Shown: positions 18,092 to 26,391 of the stretch, piece by piece
Layout: the number at the start of each line of letters is the position of its first letter
Position numbering within the stretch: position 1 is the first letter of the stretch
The notes under the pieces: model-generated
What the model was told of the DNA's origin: nothing
The model's database searches: none
Seen by the model: only the letters and a program-made list of their open reading frames with translations
Translations under genes and position numbers: made by a program
Origin: CAYRFF01 sp964436125
Lineage (GTDB): Bacteria > Bacteroidota > Bacteroidia > Chitinophagales > Saprospiraceae
Length of the DNA: 64,000 nt
Reading direction: 5' to 3'
Assembly: GCA_964436125.1 (NCBI GenBank)
Contig: CAYTBT010000005.1
Location: 1 to 64,000, forward strand

Positions 18092-18439
18092 ATGAAATCA
18101 AAGTCACCTTTATATAAAGGCAGTTTAAAGCTCATTATCCTCAAGATGCTTGAGGATAACGGAAAGATGTATGGCTACGAAATCACACAGAAAGCAAAGG
18201 AACTCACAGCCGGCGAAGTCGATATTACCGAAGGAGCATTGTATCCGGCATTACACAAGATGGAGGCCGATGGACAACTGACGGTAAGTATTGCTACCGT
18301 AGGAAACCGCAAGAGGAAATATTACGATCTTACGGCAGAAGGTGAGGAAGAAAGTGTCCGTTTAATGGATGAGTTCAGAGACTTTGTGCAGAATATGAAT
18401 AATATCCTTACACAGAATGTAAATCCGTCAATTTCATAA
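18092..18439 (+). CDS. PadR-family transcriptional regulator
   Basis: This 115-aa winged-helix protein has the PadR signature: LKLIILKMLEDNGKMYGYEI, then AGEVDITEGALYPALHKMEADGQL and KRKYYDLTAEGE. PadR proteins are repressors, often responding to membrane or cell-wall stress. It heads a cluster with two HAAS-type membrane proteins. The pairing of PadR with HAAS/DUF1700 proteins is a known arrangement, in which the membrane protein probably acts with the regulator. Its TAA stop is in the same frame as the following HAAS coding region, only three codons before it. Confidence 0.9.
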   Translation: MKSKSPLYKGSLKLIILKMLEDNGKMYGYEITQKAKELTAGEVDITEGALYPALHKMEADGQLTVSIATVGNRKRKYYDLTAEGEEESVRLMDEFRDFVQNMNNILTQNVNPSIS

Positions 18440-18448
18440 AATTGGAGC

Positions 18449-19135
18449 ATTATCGAATTAAGTGAAAACCAAATACAAGAACTCTTCGCCTTTGTCAAGA
18501 AGAAATTTGTCCCATATTATGATGTACAGGTAGAGCTTGTTGATCACCTTGCCAGTGCTATTGAAGAAAAAATGGAAGCAGATAATTCAATGACATTTAA
18601 ACAAGCCTTGGCAGAGGTGTATGGCTCATTTGGGGTGACGGGTTTTTACAAAGTCCTTGCCGCAAAAGAAAGCAGCGTCTCCAAAGAAGCAATTAAAATA
18701 TGGTTTAAAGAGTTCTTTAGCTGGTTCAAATGGCCAAAGATGCTGATTACTACTGCTTTTTTCTATCTTCTCTGGCAATTATTGCATTGGACAGAGCCGA
18801 TATACATAGTTTATGGACTTATGCTTATATATTTTATCATTGTAGGATATTACCATTTTTACCGAAAGCGACACGCTACGGTAAAAAAAGAATATTCTCT
18901 TCTGACCTTGCAGACAATAAGTACAACGGGCTTTTTCCTCAGTTGGATGCCGTTCTATTGTGCTTTTATTGCCATGCCGCTCCCCTTCTTTGATGACCCT
19001 GATTCACTCAATCATCCTATAATTGCGGTGGCTATTCTTGCTCTTTCACTCCTGTTCTTTACAGGAGGTCTCTCTATCTTTCCGAGATTTAATAAAAGAG
19101 CAAGGCAGATGTACCCGGAGGCATTTGCGACTTAA
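18449..19135 (+). CDS. HAAS-domain membrane protein, no standard start codon
   Basis: The first ATG in this frame is at 18572, but the same frame upstream encodes IELSENQIQELFAFV, then KKKFVPYYDVQVELVDHLASAIEEK. This aligns with the start of the next gene (MDLSRTQLQQIHKFV and DIQVELIDHFACVIEEK). The HAAS-like helical domain is therefore coding. The aligned start is ATT (18449) or ATC (18452), and the preceding in-frame codons are TGG, AGC and the padR TAA. Options are a rare AUU/AUC start, readthrough from padR, or a mutated start. The rest has about four membrane segments in residues 85-220 and ends QMYPEAFAT. Likely a sensor or effector partner of PadR. Confidence 0.6.
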   Translation: MIELSENQIQELFAFVKKKFVPYYDVQVELVDHLASAIEEKMEADNSMTFKQALAEVYGSFGVTGFYKVLAAKESSVSKEAIKIWFKEFFSWFKWPKMLITTAFFYLLWQLLHWTEPIYIVYGLMLIYFIIVGYYHFYRKRHATVKKEYSLLTLQTISTTGFFLSWMPFYCAFIAMPLPFFDDPDSLNHPIIAVAILALSLLFFTGGLSIFPRFNKRARQMYPEAFAT

Positions 19136-19149
19136 AAATTGAGTAAGGT

Positions 19150-19848
19150 ATGGACTTATCAAGGACACAATTACAGCAGATTCATAAATTCGTCCGGAAA
19201 AACCTGACGCAGGGAGATTTTTATGACATTCAGGTCGAACTCATCGATCATTTTGCTTGTGTGATTGAAGAAAAACTGGAAGAAAGCCCGGACCTTAACA
19301 TAGATGTCGCAATTGAAGAAGTCTATGCATCATTTGCTCCATATTATTTTAACCGAATTTTTCAAGAGAGAACACGGACTATAATGAAGGAATCTACAAG
19401 GAACTGGTTCCGAGGATTTCTCAGATGGTTTTTATTTCCGCGCATCTTTATCACAGTAGGTATTTTCCTTTCACTTTGGTTCTTGTGTTGCCAGATACCC
19501 TTTACATATATAGCTATCAGCTTGTCGGCTCTCTTTTTTATAATCGCAGTTTATTATAGAAAAAAATGGAATTACAAGAGTTTCCTCAAATTTGCTCAAG
19601 TGGTTTACACGCCCTTTACAAGTGTATTTTTCGGCCTAATTCTCATAAATCTCGGAGGAATATTCCTACCGGTTATACTTTTTAATGACTCATTTTCCTA
19701 TAAGATACTCAGCGACTCGGGAGCAATCATCGGTGCAATTTTCCTCTGTCTTCAGATTCTTGTCCTTTTGACGCATATCGCAGTGAGAAATCGCTTATCA
19801 TTTTCCCTCAGAAATATGTATCCTGAAGCTTTTATCGGGAATAATTAA
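19150..19848 (+). CDS. HAAS-domain membrane protein, paralog
   Basis: The 232-aa product has an N-terminal helical HAAS-like domain (1-75; SRTQLQQIHKF and VELIDHFACVIEEKLEE). A basic amphipathic stretch with RNWFRGFLRWF follows, then four membrane segments up to the C-terminal NMYPEAF, a motif shared with the preceding gene. It clearly arose by duplication with that gene. The gap is 14 bp, so both are in the padR transcript. The domain is linked in the literature with PadR regulators, but the direct mechanism is not known to me. Confidence 0.7.
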   Translation: MDLSRTQLQQIHKFVRKNLTQGDFYDIQVELIDHFACVIEEKLEESPDLNIDVAIEEVYASFAPYYFNRIFQERTRTIMKESTRNWFRGFLRWFLFPRIFITVGIFLSLWFLCCQIPFTYIAISLSALFFIIAVYYRKKWNYKSFLKFAQVVYTPFTSVFFGLILINLGGIFLPVILFNDSFSYKILSDSGAIIGAIFLCLQILVLLTHIAVRNRLSFSLRNMYPEAFIGNN

Positions 19849-19952
19849 GGTAGGGATACGTGCTAGGAGGTCAACTATTTAGTTAGTATAAATGGGAATA
19901 TTTGTTATTCTGGCAAATAATTCTTATACTTGTTAAAAGTCACACATATATT

Positions 19953-21209
19953 ATGCGAGTAGTCAAAGAGCATACTTTATTGTTTTTACTGCTTCCTATC
20001 CTCTTATTCACGCAATGTTCCAAGGAGCTTGGGGAAATGGTCCCGACGGATATAGACAAAGCGATATATTCAGATAAGGAAATTGAATTCAGCTGGCTTT
20101 ACCAGGATCCCGCCCTTGAAGATGCCATTGATATTTTTTCATCAAGAAATAGCAATGCTTTACTTATATTATATCCCACTACACTCACCGCGATCAATGC
20201 GATAAATGGAAACAAGATGTGGCAAGTCCCCAATTATTATGAGTTCCCAAAGATTATTTATACTGACGATAATATCTATGTCGCTAAATATGGATATATT
20301 ACCAATCCTTACGGAGCTAAATTCCTTTCAAGAGTAGATTCTGAATCCGGTGCCATGAAAGATTATATTTTCACTGATTCAATGGGCAACAATTTACTTT
20401 TCAATAGTGGAATTATCTCCGATAACACCTATTATTTCATTGTAGAAGCATGGGAATATTATCCTGATAGAAATCTCTTATTGCTATATTCCCTGGATTT
20501 AACTAGTGGAGATATACGACGACTTGCAAGCCTGAATCAAGCAGGCACTTATTTTGGCCGGCGTCTGCAACTCACCATAAACTCCACAAGCAATGAGATA
20601 TATCTTTATACCAGCAGACGTAATTCTCCAACACTTCCTCAGACAGTTCTTTATCAATGGAGTCCGGGAGACACGACATTTCATGAGTTATATGCAGAAG
20701 AAAAAAACGTTGATTTCGTAGGTTTAAAGATTTGGCAAGACAACTTATTGCTCATCAATACATATTCGCTACAATTATTTGACCTTTCAGAGAAGAAAAC
20801 GATATGGGAAAAAGCATACCATGATTATCGTATAAAATTCAGTGATAAAACAATTATTAAGGACGGAATACTCTACAATTATCATTCACTACCTGTTAAA
20901 ATAAGCATGACAGATGGAAAGCTACTTACCAAATCTGAATTTTGGAAGGATTTCTCAGCTAGCGGCGTATTTGGTAAAAGCTTAGATTATTTTGTCACTT
21001 ATACTTATAAACATCATCATGAGAATGGCAGCATTCATATATTCAGTTTGAGCAAATTACAGAAGTTGATTAGCTCAAGCAGTTCTTTAGCTTATCTTCG
21101 CATTAAACACTATTATTACATTGCGCCTTCAGAGCAGATAATCCTGGTCGGAATAGATGGTGAAGTGGATAAAATATCCGCCTACAAGTGGCCCCAATCT
21201 TTAAACTAA
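19953..21209 (+). CDS. PQQ-like beta-propeller lipoprotein
   Basis: The 418-aa product has a lipoprotein signal (MRVVKEHTLLFLLLPILLFTQC, lipobox LFTQC, acylated Cys about 22). The body consists of propeller-like repeats with WQ/W-E-K motifs (AINGNKMWQVPNYY, LFDLSEKKTIWEKAY) resembling PQQ or quinoprotein blades. It lacks quinoprotein catalytic residues that I could name and is more likely a scaffold or adhesive protein. ATG 19953 was preferred over 19902 because only the former starts the signal. It is followed 10 bp later by a barrel protein, so the two form an envelope pair. Confidence 0.65.
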   Translation: MRVVKEHTLLFLLLPILLFTQCSKELGEMVPTDIDKAIYSDKEIEFSWLYQDPALEDAIDIFSSRNSNALLILYPTTLTAINAINGNKMWQVPNYYEFPKIIYTDDNIYVAKYGYITNPYGAKFLSRVDSESGAMKDYIFTDSMGNNLLFNSGIISDNTYYFIVEAWEYYPDRNLLLLYSLDLTSGDIRRLASLNQAGTYFGRRLQLTINSTSNEIYLYTSRRNSPTLPQTVLYQWSPGDTTFHELYAEEKNVDFVGLKIWQDNLLLINTYSLQLFDLSEKKTIWEKAYHDYRIKFSDKTIIKDGILYNYHSLPVKISMTDGKLLTKSEFWKDFSASGVFGKSLDYFVTYTYKHHHENGSIHIFSLSKLQKLISSSSSLAYLRIKHYYYIAPSEQIILVGIDGEVDKISAYKWPQSLN

Positions 21210-21219
21210 AATTCCAGTC

Positions 21220-22014
21220 ATGCGTCACTTAACACCTTTCCGTATTTTAATTTTTGGTATATTAACCTTAATAAGTCCTCACATATACGGTCAAATGGGT
21301 TTCAGAGTAAACCTTATGGCAAAAGGAGGCATATATTCACCCGCATCAAATCACGAACGATATATAAAGGATCGCATTCAGGATTATAATCTTCCATTGG
21401 ATTTTAACCTTGGCTATTCAAAAGGACTGGAGTTGCGCTTCTCTACGCCTGATAGTAGTTCACTGGAAATATTCTATGGATTGTGCTATATTAACCAGAC
21501 TTCCACCTCATCCACTGAATATATTTACCCCGATAAGGATAGGTGGAATATCCTTGAGACTGATATGCTTTATACGCAACATGATCTGGGATTGAATTTC
21601 GGCTTAAAATATTCCTTTTTAAGACGCCATCGATTCAGTATATACAGCTACTTTTATGCATCAATTATAGTTCCCCTTGCCTATAGTATAGAGGTAGATC
21701 AGATTTTGAAGGATGAGCCTTCCGGCAAATATAAACAGTATCACCTATACAAGCGCGTTTATTCAAAGGAGACCATAAATCGCGGTGATAATCAAGTCTC
21801 CATGGGCGTTTCTCAATCAGTTCACTTCGGTTTTAATCCGGGCATCGGATGCAAGGTCAGGCTAGGAAAACGTCTTGCCTTACATTCAGAAATAGGTTTT
21901 ACTTATGAAATCGGAGAAGAAGAATCGCCACTTTCTTCGCCATATACTGAAAAATTGTACTATCGCAAGGGATATAGCTTTTTCCTTAATTTAGGAGCTA
22001 GCATGACCTTCTAG
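21220..22014 (+). CDS. outer-membrane beta-barrel protein, hypothetical
   Basis: The 264-aa protein has a signal peptide (MRHLTPFRILIFGILTLI to YGQ). The mature part is strand-rich with Tyr and Phe: LRFSTPDSSSLEIFYG, LGLNFGLKYSFLRRHRFSIYSYFYASIIVPL, VHFGFNPGIGCKVRLGKRLALHSEIGFTYEIGE and a final SFFLNLGASMTF. This is the PorT/OMP_b-brl type of fold with a C-terminal Phe. It is coupled to the lipoprotein gene before it. No specific family recognised. Confidence 0.6.
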   Translation: MRHLTPFRILIFGILTLISPHIYGQMGFRVNLMAKGGIYSPASNHERYIKDRIQDYNLPLDFNLGYSKGLELRFSTPDSSSLEIFYGLCYINQTSTSSTEYIYPDKDRWNILETDMLYTQHDLGLNFGLKYSFLRRHRFSIYSYFYASIIVPLAYSIEVDQILKDEPSGKYKQYHLYKRVYSKETINRGDNQVSMGVSQSVHFGFNPGIGCKVRLGKRLALHSEIGFTYEIGEEESPLSSPYTEKLYYRKGYSFFLNLGASMTF

Positions 22015-22202
22015 AAAAGCTAGCCAATGCCGATAAAATAAGCACTATCGGGCTTGATAAAAGCAAAACTACCCTCTCTTCTGAATAACTTAGACCTTTT
22101 TACAGGGCAGAAAAAAGGTGAAGAAAAACAAGGGGAAGTCAGGAATAAGAGTTCAAAGCGACCGATAAGGGTCAAATCAGCATAATCAGGATCAAGCCCA
22201 AA

Positions 22203-22240
22203 ATAAAAAAGCCTCCTTTAAACATAAAAGAGGCTCTTTC
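22203..22240 (-). terminator. intrinsic terminator of small secreted-protein gene copy 1
   Basis: On the minus strand AGCCTC and GAGGCT arms enclose an A/T-rich loop, and a run of Ts follows (22204-22209). In copy 2 the same hairpin keeps its arms but lacks the T-run. Confidence 0.7.
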
Positions 22241-22830
22241 TCTATACCATATTAAGCGGTATCATTCCATCATTACTTTATTAACTACTGGCCGCCTACC
22301 TTCTGCATCTTGCTTTCTTCAGCCGATGAGCTCTTCTTGAAGGTTTTCTTCTTCTTTAAGAGACTATCGTACTTGGCAGCTTGTTTTTCATTAAGAACTT
22401 CCTTAATGTCGGCGGCAACCTCGGCCTGAGCCTGAGCTTTTGCTTTTCCTTTTAATCCGGCGTATTTCTTATTTGCCTTCGTTAATATGGAACTTACCTG
22501 GTCTGCTTGTGCACTTGATAAATCAAGTTGCTGAGTTAATGTAGCTACCTGCTTGGCAACGCTTGCATCTGCAAGCTTGGCAGTATTCTGAGCATTCAAT
22601 GAAAAGCTAGTAAGAGCTATAATAGCTATAAACGATGCTTTAACAAGTGATTTCATCATGATCTGTTTGTTTTAATTAAATTAATAGTTTCAAAAATCGC
22701 TTATATAACACAGGCAGCTCCGCTTTTATTCTCAATTACCGATCGCTATTATACCAAGTACAGTCTGTATTCTAAAACTTCATTTATTTTCCGTATAATT
22801 TGCCTTCTTAGCGATATATCTATACATTAA
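22210..22830. repeat. duplication flanking GH92, left copy
   Basis: This segment recurs at 25525-26323 in direct orientation. I see no base differences from 22210 to 22699, then one change at 22700 and three in the upstream region after 22705. It carries the whole small gene with terminator and upstream region. Copy 1 holds the empty target site (TTATA at 22701-22705) of the MITE present in copy 2. Confidence 0.95.
22285..22659 (-). CDS. small secreted helical protein (Spy/CpxP-like), copy 1
   Basis: The 124-aa product has a signal peptide (KSLVKASFIAIIALTSFSLNAQ). The mature part is helical and Lys/Ala-rich, with the pattern LTQQLDLSSAQADQVSSIL and LNEKQAAKYDSLL, close to periplasmic LTxxQ (Spy/CpxP) chaperone-like proteins of Bacteroidota. 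The tail is a basic Lys/Ser segment. ATGs occur at 22659 and 22656. The second copy at 25600 encodes an identical protein. Role in envelope stress is inference from the family. Confidence 0.75.
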   Translation of the reverse strand: MMKSLVKASFIAIIALTSFSLNAQNTAKLADASVAKQVATLTQQLDLSSAQADQVSSILTKANKKYAGLKGKAKAQAQAEVAADIKEVLNEKQAAKYDSLLKKKKTFKKSSSAEESKMQKVGGQ

Positions 22831-23001
22831 ACCACAGCTGTTCAAGGCGAACAATCAGTCGAGCGATGAAGTAGAATAAGGTTCTCCGGAAGGGGGTTGA
22901 CCTTGAAAATCCTTTTAAGATTGCCTGTATTTCACTTTTCATCCCAATAGATTTTATTTTCAATACGTTTTGGACAGGCTTGGCTTCAGGCATAAGTAAG
23001 G

Positions 23002-25335
23002 TTAAGGTTTATCCGACATTATAAAAATGAGCTCTCCTCCTTTAATTAAATCGAAATAGGGTAATCTATTATCATCAATTTTTTCTCCATTAAGTCTTAC
23101 TTCATTTACATATACATTATCTGCTGACTGGTTTTTAGCTATAATGTGAAGGGTATTTCCATTTCGGAAATAGAGATAGGCTTCTTTTACTGATGGGCTA
23201 CCGATTGCATAATAAAGGGAACCGGGAATTACGGGATAAAAACCTAAGCTACTGAAGATATACCATGCACTCATCTGGCCTGCATCGTCATTGCCGCATA
23301 AACCATCTACGCCCTTGCCGTACATGGTTCTCACGATCATTCTCACTCGAGCCTGAGTTTTTTCCGGATGTCCACACCAATTATAAAGATATGCTATGTG
23401 CTGACCCGGCTCATTTCCGTGAACGTAATTCCCAATGATACCATCGCGCGTAATATCTTCATTCTTGGCAATATACTTATCGGCGATCGGCATTGTGAAT
23501 AAAGAATCCAGTTGACGCGTAAAGCTCTCCTTGCCTCCCATCATTTCAATCATTGAATCTATTTCTTGGGGGACGTACAGGCCGTAGTTCCATGCATTTC
23601 CTTCAATAAAGCCCTGGCCGTGCGTATCCATCGGATCAAAGTCTTTACGGAAGTTGCCATTGCGGAGCCTCGGTCTCATAAAACCAATGCTTGAATCATA
23701 AACATGCTTATAATTTTCTAACCGTTGAAGAAATTGATTTTCGAGTTCCTTGTCGCCGACAATATGTGCGATCTGTGCAATGCACCAGTCATCGTATGCA
23801 TATTCTAGTGTACGTGAAACGGAATAGGGTACATCATCAGGGACGTATCCATATTTTTTATAGGCAGCAAGGCCACCAAAATAATCTACATTTGCCGTAT
23901 TTGCGCAAGCTTGAAGCGCATGCTCTTTATCAAAATCCCCGATTCCTTTCACCATTGCATCGGCAATGACCGATACAGCATGGTATCCTATCATACACCA
24001 GTTCTCATTGCCGTAATGACTCCATATAGGCAGCATATTGTGGACGCTCTGGTCATAATGAGCGAGCATGCTTTTAATCATATCGTTGTTGCGCTCGGGA
24101 CGGATGAGATTCAACAATGGGTGCAATGCTCGATAGGTATCCCACAAGGAGAAAATTGTGTAATTGGTGAAGCCATCAGAATTGTGAACGTTCCGGTCGA
24201 GACCGCGGTATCGCCCATCGACATCTTCATAAATAATAGGTGCAAGGCAGGTATGGTACATAGCCGTATAAAAGACCGTTTTTTCATCTTCAGTTATTGT
24301 TTCAACCTGGATTCTGGAGAGTTCTTTTTCCCACTTGGCATCTGTTTCTTTTCTTACTTTTTCAAAGTTCCAGTGAGGAATCTCAGCGTGTAAATTTTTC
24401 AAGGCCCCACGTGTGCTTACAGAGGAGAGTGCAACTTTAACTTTTAATTCCTTGGAGGCGGGGATATCAAAGTTAAAATATGCGCGGATATTCCGTCCTG
24501 CCATTTCGGGAAAGTTTTTATACTGGTGAAACTGTCCATAGAAGCCGTTATACAAGACCTTATCGTAGTTTTTGTAGCCATAGGACATAATAGGTGTGGA
24601 AAACTTTATTGCAAAGAAAACCTTCCGTGTTCTTGCCCATCCCTTGGTCTGCCGATAACCTGTTATCAAGCTATCATTTTCAACACGGATAAAGGTCCAC
24701 ACATTTTTCCTGTCATAGTGGTAGATATTGTATATGAGGTCGAGGACAATATGCCCTATTCCTGAATTGGGAAAGGTATATTTATGAAAACCGACTCTCT
24801 CGCTTGCGGTAAGTTCTGCTGTAATATCATAGCTTTCCAGCTCGACTTTATAATAACCTGGTTGTGCTAGTTCATTTTCATGAGAAAAAGTGGAGTAAAA
24901 TCCCTTTGAACCATCAAGGCTTGCCTTGGGCTCCAATACCAGATCCCCTACGGTAGGCATCAGAAGTAAATCGCCAAGATCAGAATGCCCTGTACCACTG
25001 AAGCAGGTATGCGCAAATCCCACGATTGTTGTGTCTTTATACTGATAGCCGGCACAATAAGCATAAGTCTTCTTATTGTAAGTACCATCTTCATGATACA
25101 TCGGGACAAAGTCAGTCTGTGGGCTGAGCTGTACCATTCCGTATGGCGCTGTTGCACCGGGATAAACATGTCCCATTTTACTCGTGCCGATAAAGGGATT
25201 CACATATTGGGTTAAATTGGGGTCGCCTTGTCCGAGTTGTGGATTAGAAAATACGTAGTTGCTTATTGTCATTGCAATGACGAGATTCCCGAGGATGTAT
25301 ATAAGTTTCAATTTGATCTGTTTTTTCCGATTCAT
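23002..25335 (-). CDS. GH92 alpha-mannosidase, secreted
   Basis: The 777-aa protein has a signal peptide (KLIYILGNLVIAMTISNYVFS) and the GH92 sandwich-barrel layout. It begins VNPFIGT and PGATAPYGMVQLSPQTD, with FSGTGHSDLGDLLLMP in the N-domain. The catalytic domain has TNYTIFSLWDTYRALHPLL, GNAWNYGLYVPQ, GNEPGQHIAYLYNW and CGNDDAGQMSAWYIFSSLGFYPV, all family hallmarks. GH92 enzymes are Ca-dependent inverting exo-alpha-mannosidases, mostly alpha-1,2, trimming N-glycans. It lies alone between two copies of a duplicated segment in direct orientation, so it could be lost by recombination. With the PNGase F-like protein at 2202 it points to use of glycoproteins. Confidence 0.9.
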   Translation of the reverse strand: MNRKKQIKLKLIYILGNLVIAMTISNYVFSNPQLGQGDPNLTQYVNPFIGTSKMGHVYPGATAPYGMVQLSPQTDFVPMYHEDGTYNKKTYAYCAGYQYKDTTIVGFAHTCFSGTGHSDLGDLLLMPTVGDLVLEPKASLDGSKGFYSTFSHENELAQPGYYKVELESYDITAELTASERVGFHKYTFPNSGIGHIVLDLIYNIYHYDRKNVWTFIRVENDSLITGYRQTKGWARTRKVFFAIKFSTPIMSYGYKNYDKVLYNGFYGQFHQYKNFPEMAGRNIRAYFNFDIPASKELKVKVALSSVSTRGALKNLHAEIPHWNFEKVRKETDAKWEKELSRIQVETITEDEKTVFYTAMYHTCLAPIIYEDVDGRYRGLDRNVHNSDGFTNYTIFSLWDTYRALHPLLNLIRPERNNDMIKSMLAHYDQSVHNMLPIWSHYGNENWCMIGYHAVSVIADAMVKGIGDFDKEHALQACANTANVDYFGGLAAYKKYGYVPDDVPYSVSRTLEYAYDDWCIAQIAHIVGDKELENQFLQRLENYKHVYDSSIGFMRPRLRNGNFRKDFDPMDTHGQGFIEGNAWNYGLYVPQEIDSMIEMMGGKESFTRQLDSLFTMPIADKYIAKNEDITRDGIIGNYVHGNEPGQHIAYLYNWCGHPEKTQARVRMIVRTMYGKGVDGLCGNDDAGQMSAWYIFSSLGFYPVIPGSLYYAIGSPSVKEAYLYFRNGNTLHIIAKNQSADNVYVNEVRLNGEKIDDNRLPYFDLIKGGELIFIMSDKP
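23899..23910 (-). repeat. 12-bp dispersed motif, site 7
   Basis: Inside the GH92 gene; coding strand GCT TGC GCA AAT gives ACAN. Confidence 0.75.
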
Positions 25336-25599
25336 CTTGCATATTAAGAAAAAATAGGGGACTTTCCTACAATAATTTTTGAAAATAGGCGGGCAACTAT
25401 TTCATGTATCCAGGATCGACTCTATCGGAGAAGCCGGCAGAAAAGAAAAAGTATAAAAGAGATATTAGCCCTTAGCTGAGCTCATATACTAGGATGGAAT
25501 ATGGAAAAACCAGGACATGAGAAGAGCCTCCTTTAAACATAAAAGAGGCTCTTTCTCTATACCATATTAAGCGGTATCATTCCATCATTACTTTATTAA

Positions 25600-25974
25600 C
25601 TACTGGCCGCCTACCTTCTGCATCTTGCTTTCTTCAGCCGATGAGCTCTTCTTGAAGGTTTTCTTCTTCTTTAAGAGACTATCGTACTTGGCAGCTTGTT
25701 TTTCATTAAGAACTTCCTTAATGTCGGCGGCAACCTCGGCCTGAGCCTGAGCTTTTGCTTTTCCTTTTAATCCGGCGTATTTCTTATTTGCCTTCGTTAA
25801 TATGGAACTTACCTGGTCTGCTTGTGCACTTGATAAATCAAGTTGCTGAGTTAATGTAGCTACCTGCTTGGCAACGCTTGCATCTGCAAGCTTGGCAGTA
25901 TTCTGAGCATTCAATGAAAAGCTAGTAAGAGCTATAATAGCTATAAACGATGCTTTAACAAGTGATTTCATCAT
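25600..25974 (-). CDS. small secreted helical protein (Spy/CpxP-like), copy 2
   Basis: Identical in protein sequence to the gene at 22285-22659 and with no base difference that I can find in the coding part. It lacks the T-run behind its terminator hairpin. A 173-bp palindromic element lies 46 bp upstream of its ATG (25974), in its leader or promoter region, and may change its expression or mRNA stability. It therefore is not simply redundant with copy 1. Confidence 0.75.
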   Translation of the reverse strand: MMKSLVKASFIAIIALTSFSLNAQNTAKLADASVAKQVATLTQQLDLSSAQADQVSSILTKANKKYAGLKGKAKAQAQAEVAADIKEVLNEKQAAKYDSLLKKKKTFKKSSSAEESKMQKVGGQ

Positions 25975-26020
25975 GATCTGTTTGTTTTAATTAAATTAAT
26001 AGTTTCAAAAATCGGTTATA

Positions 26021-26193
26021 CCCAAAACATTCAATAGAAATGCAAAAGAAAGTGCAAAAGCCACAGAAGACAAGGGCTCGCGCAAGAATTTGGCTCGGAA
26101 TCGTAGTAAGACTACGGTGAGAACCAAATTCGAGCAAGTGCTTGTATTCACAGGCTTTTGTGCTTATCTTCAATTTCTATTGCATGATTTGGG
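26021..26193 (+). mobile_element. 173-bp palindromic MITE-like element, copy 3
   Basis: Same length and ends as the copies at 4712 and 54059 and flanked by TTATA at 26016-26020 and 26194-26198. The paralogous site in the left duplication carries a single TTATA, proving recent insertion with a 5-bp target duplication. Confidence 0.95.
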
Positions 26194-26325
26194 TTATATA
26201 ACACAGGCAGCTCCGCTTTTATTCTCAATTGCCGATCGCTATTATACCAAGTACAGTCTTTATTCTAAAACTTCATTTAATTTCCGTATAATTTGCCTTC
26301 TTAGCGATATATCTATACATTAATA

Positions 26326-26346
26326 CCTGATTCTGGCTGAATCAGG
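26326..26346 (-). terminator. possible terminator of aspS
   Basis: CCTGATT and AATCAGG form a 7-bp stem with a 7-nt loop, 45 bp after the aspS stop. The T-tract on the minus strand is poor. Confidence 0.35.
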
Positions 26347-26391
26347 CAAAATCAGTATCTGAAAGTCAATAAATTGAGAAGGTTCAGGGCA

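Larger units (their letters stand above)
25525..26323. repeat. duplication flanking GH92, right copy (MITE-interrupted)
   Basis: Colinear with 22210-22830 at an offset of 3315 up to 26020 and 3493 from 26199. The 178-bp difference is the MITE plus its 5-bp target duplication, so the duplication preceded the insertion. Confidence 0.95.
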
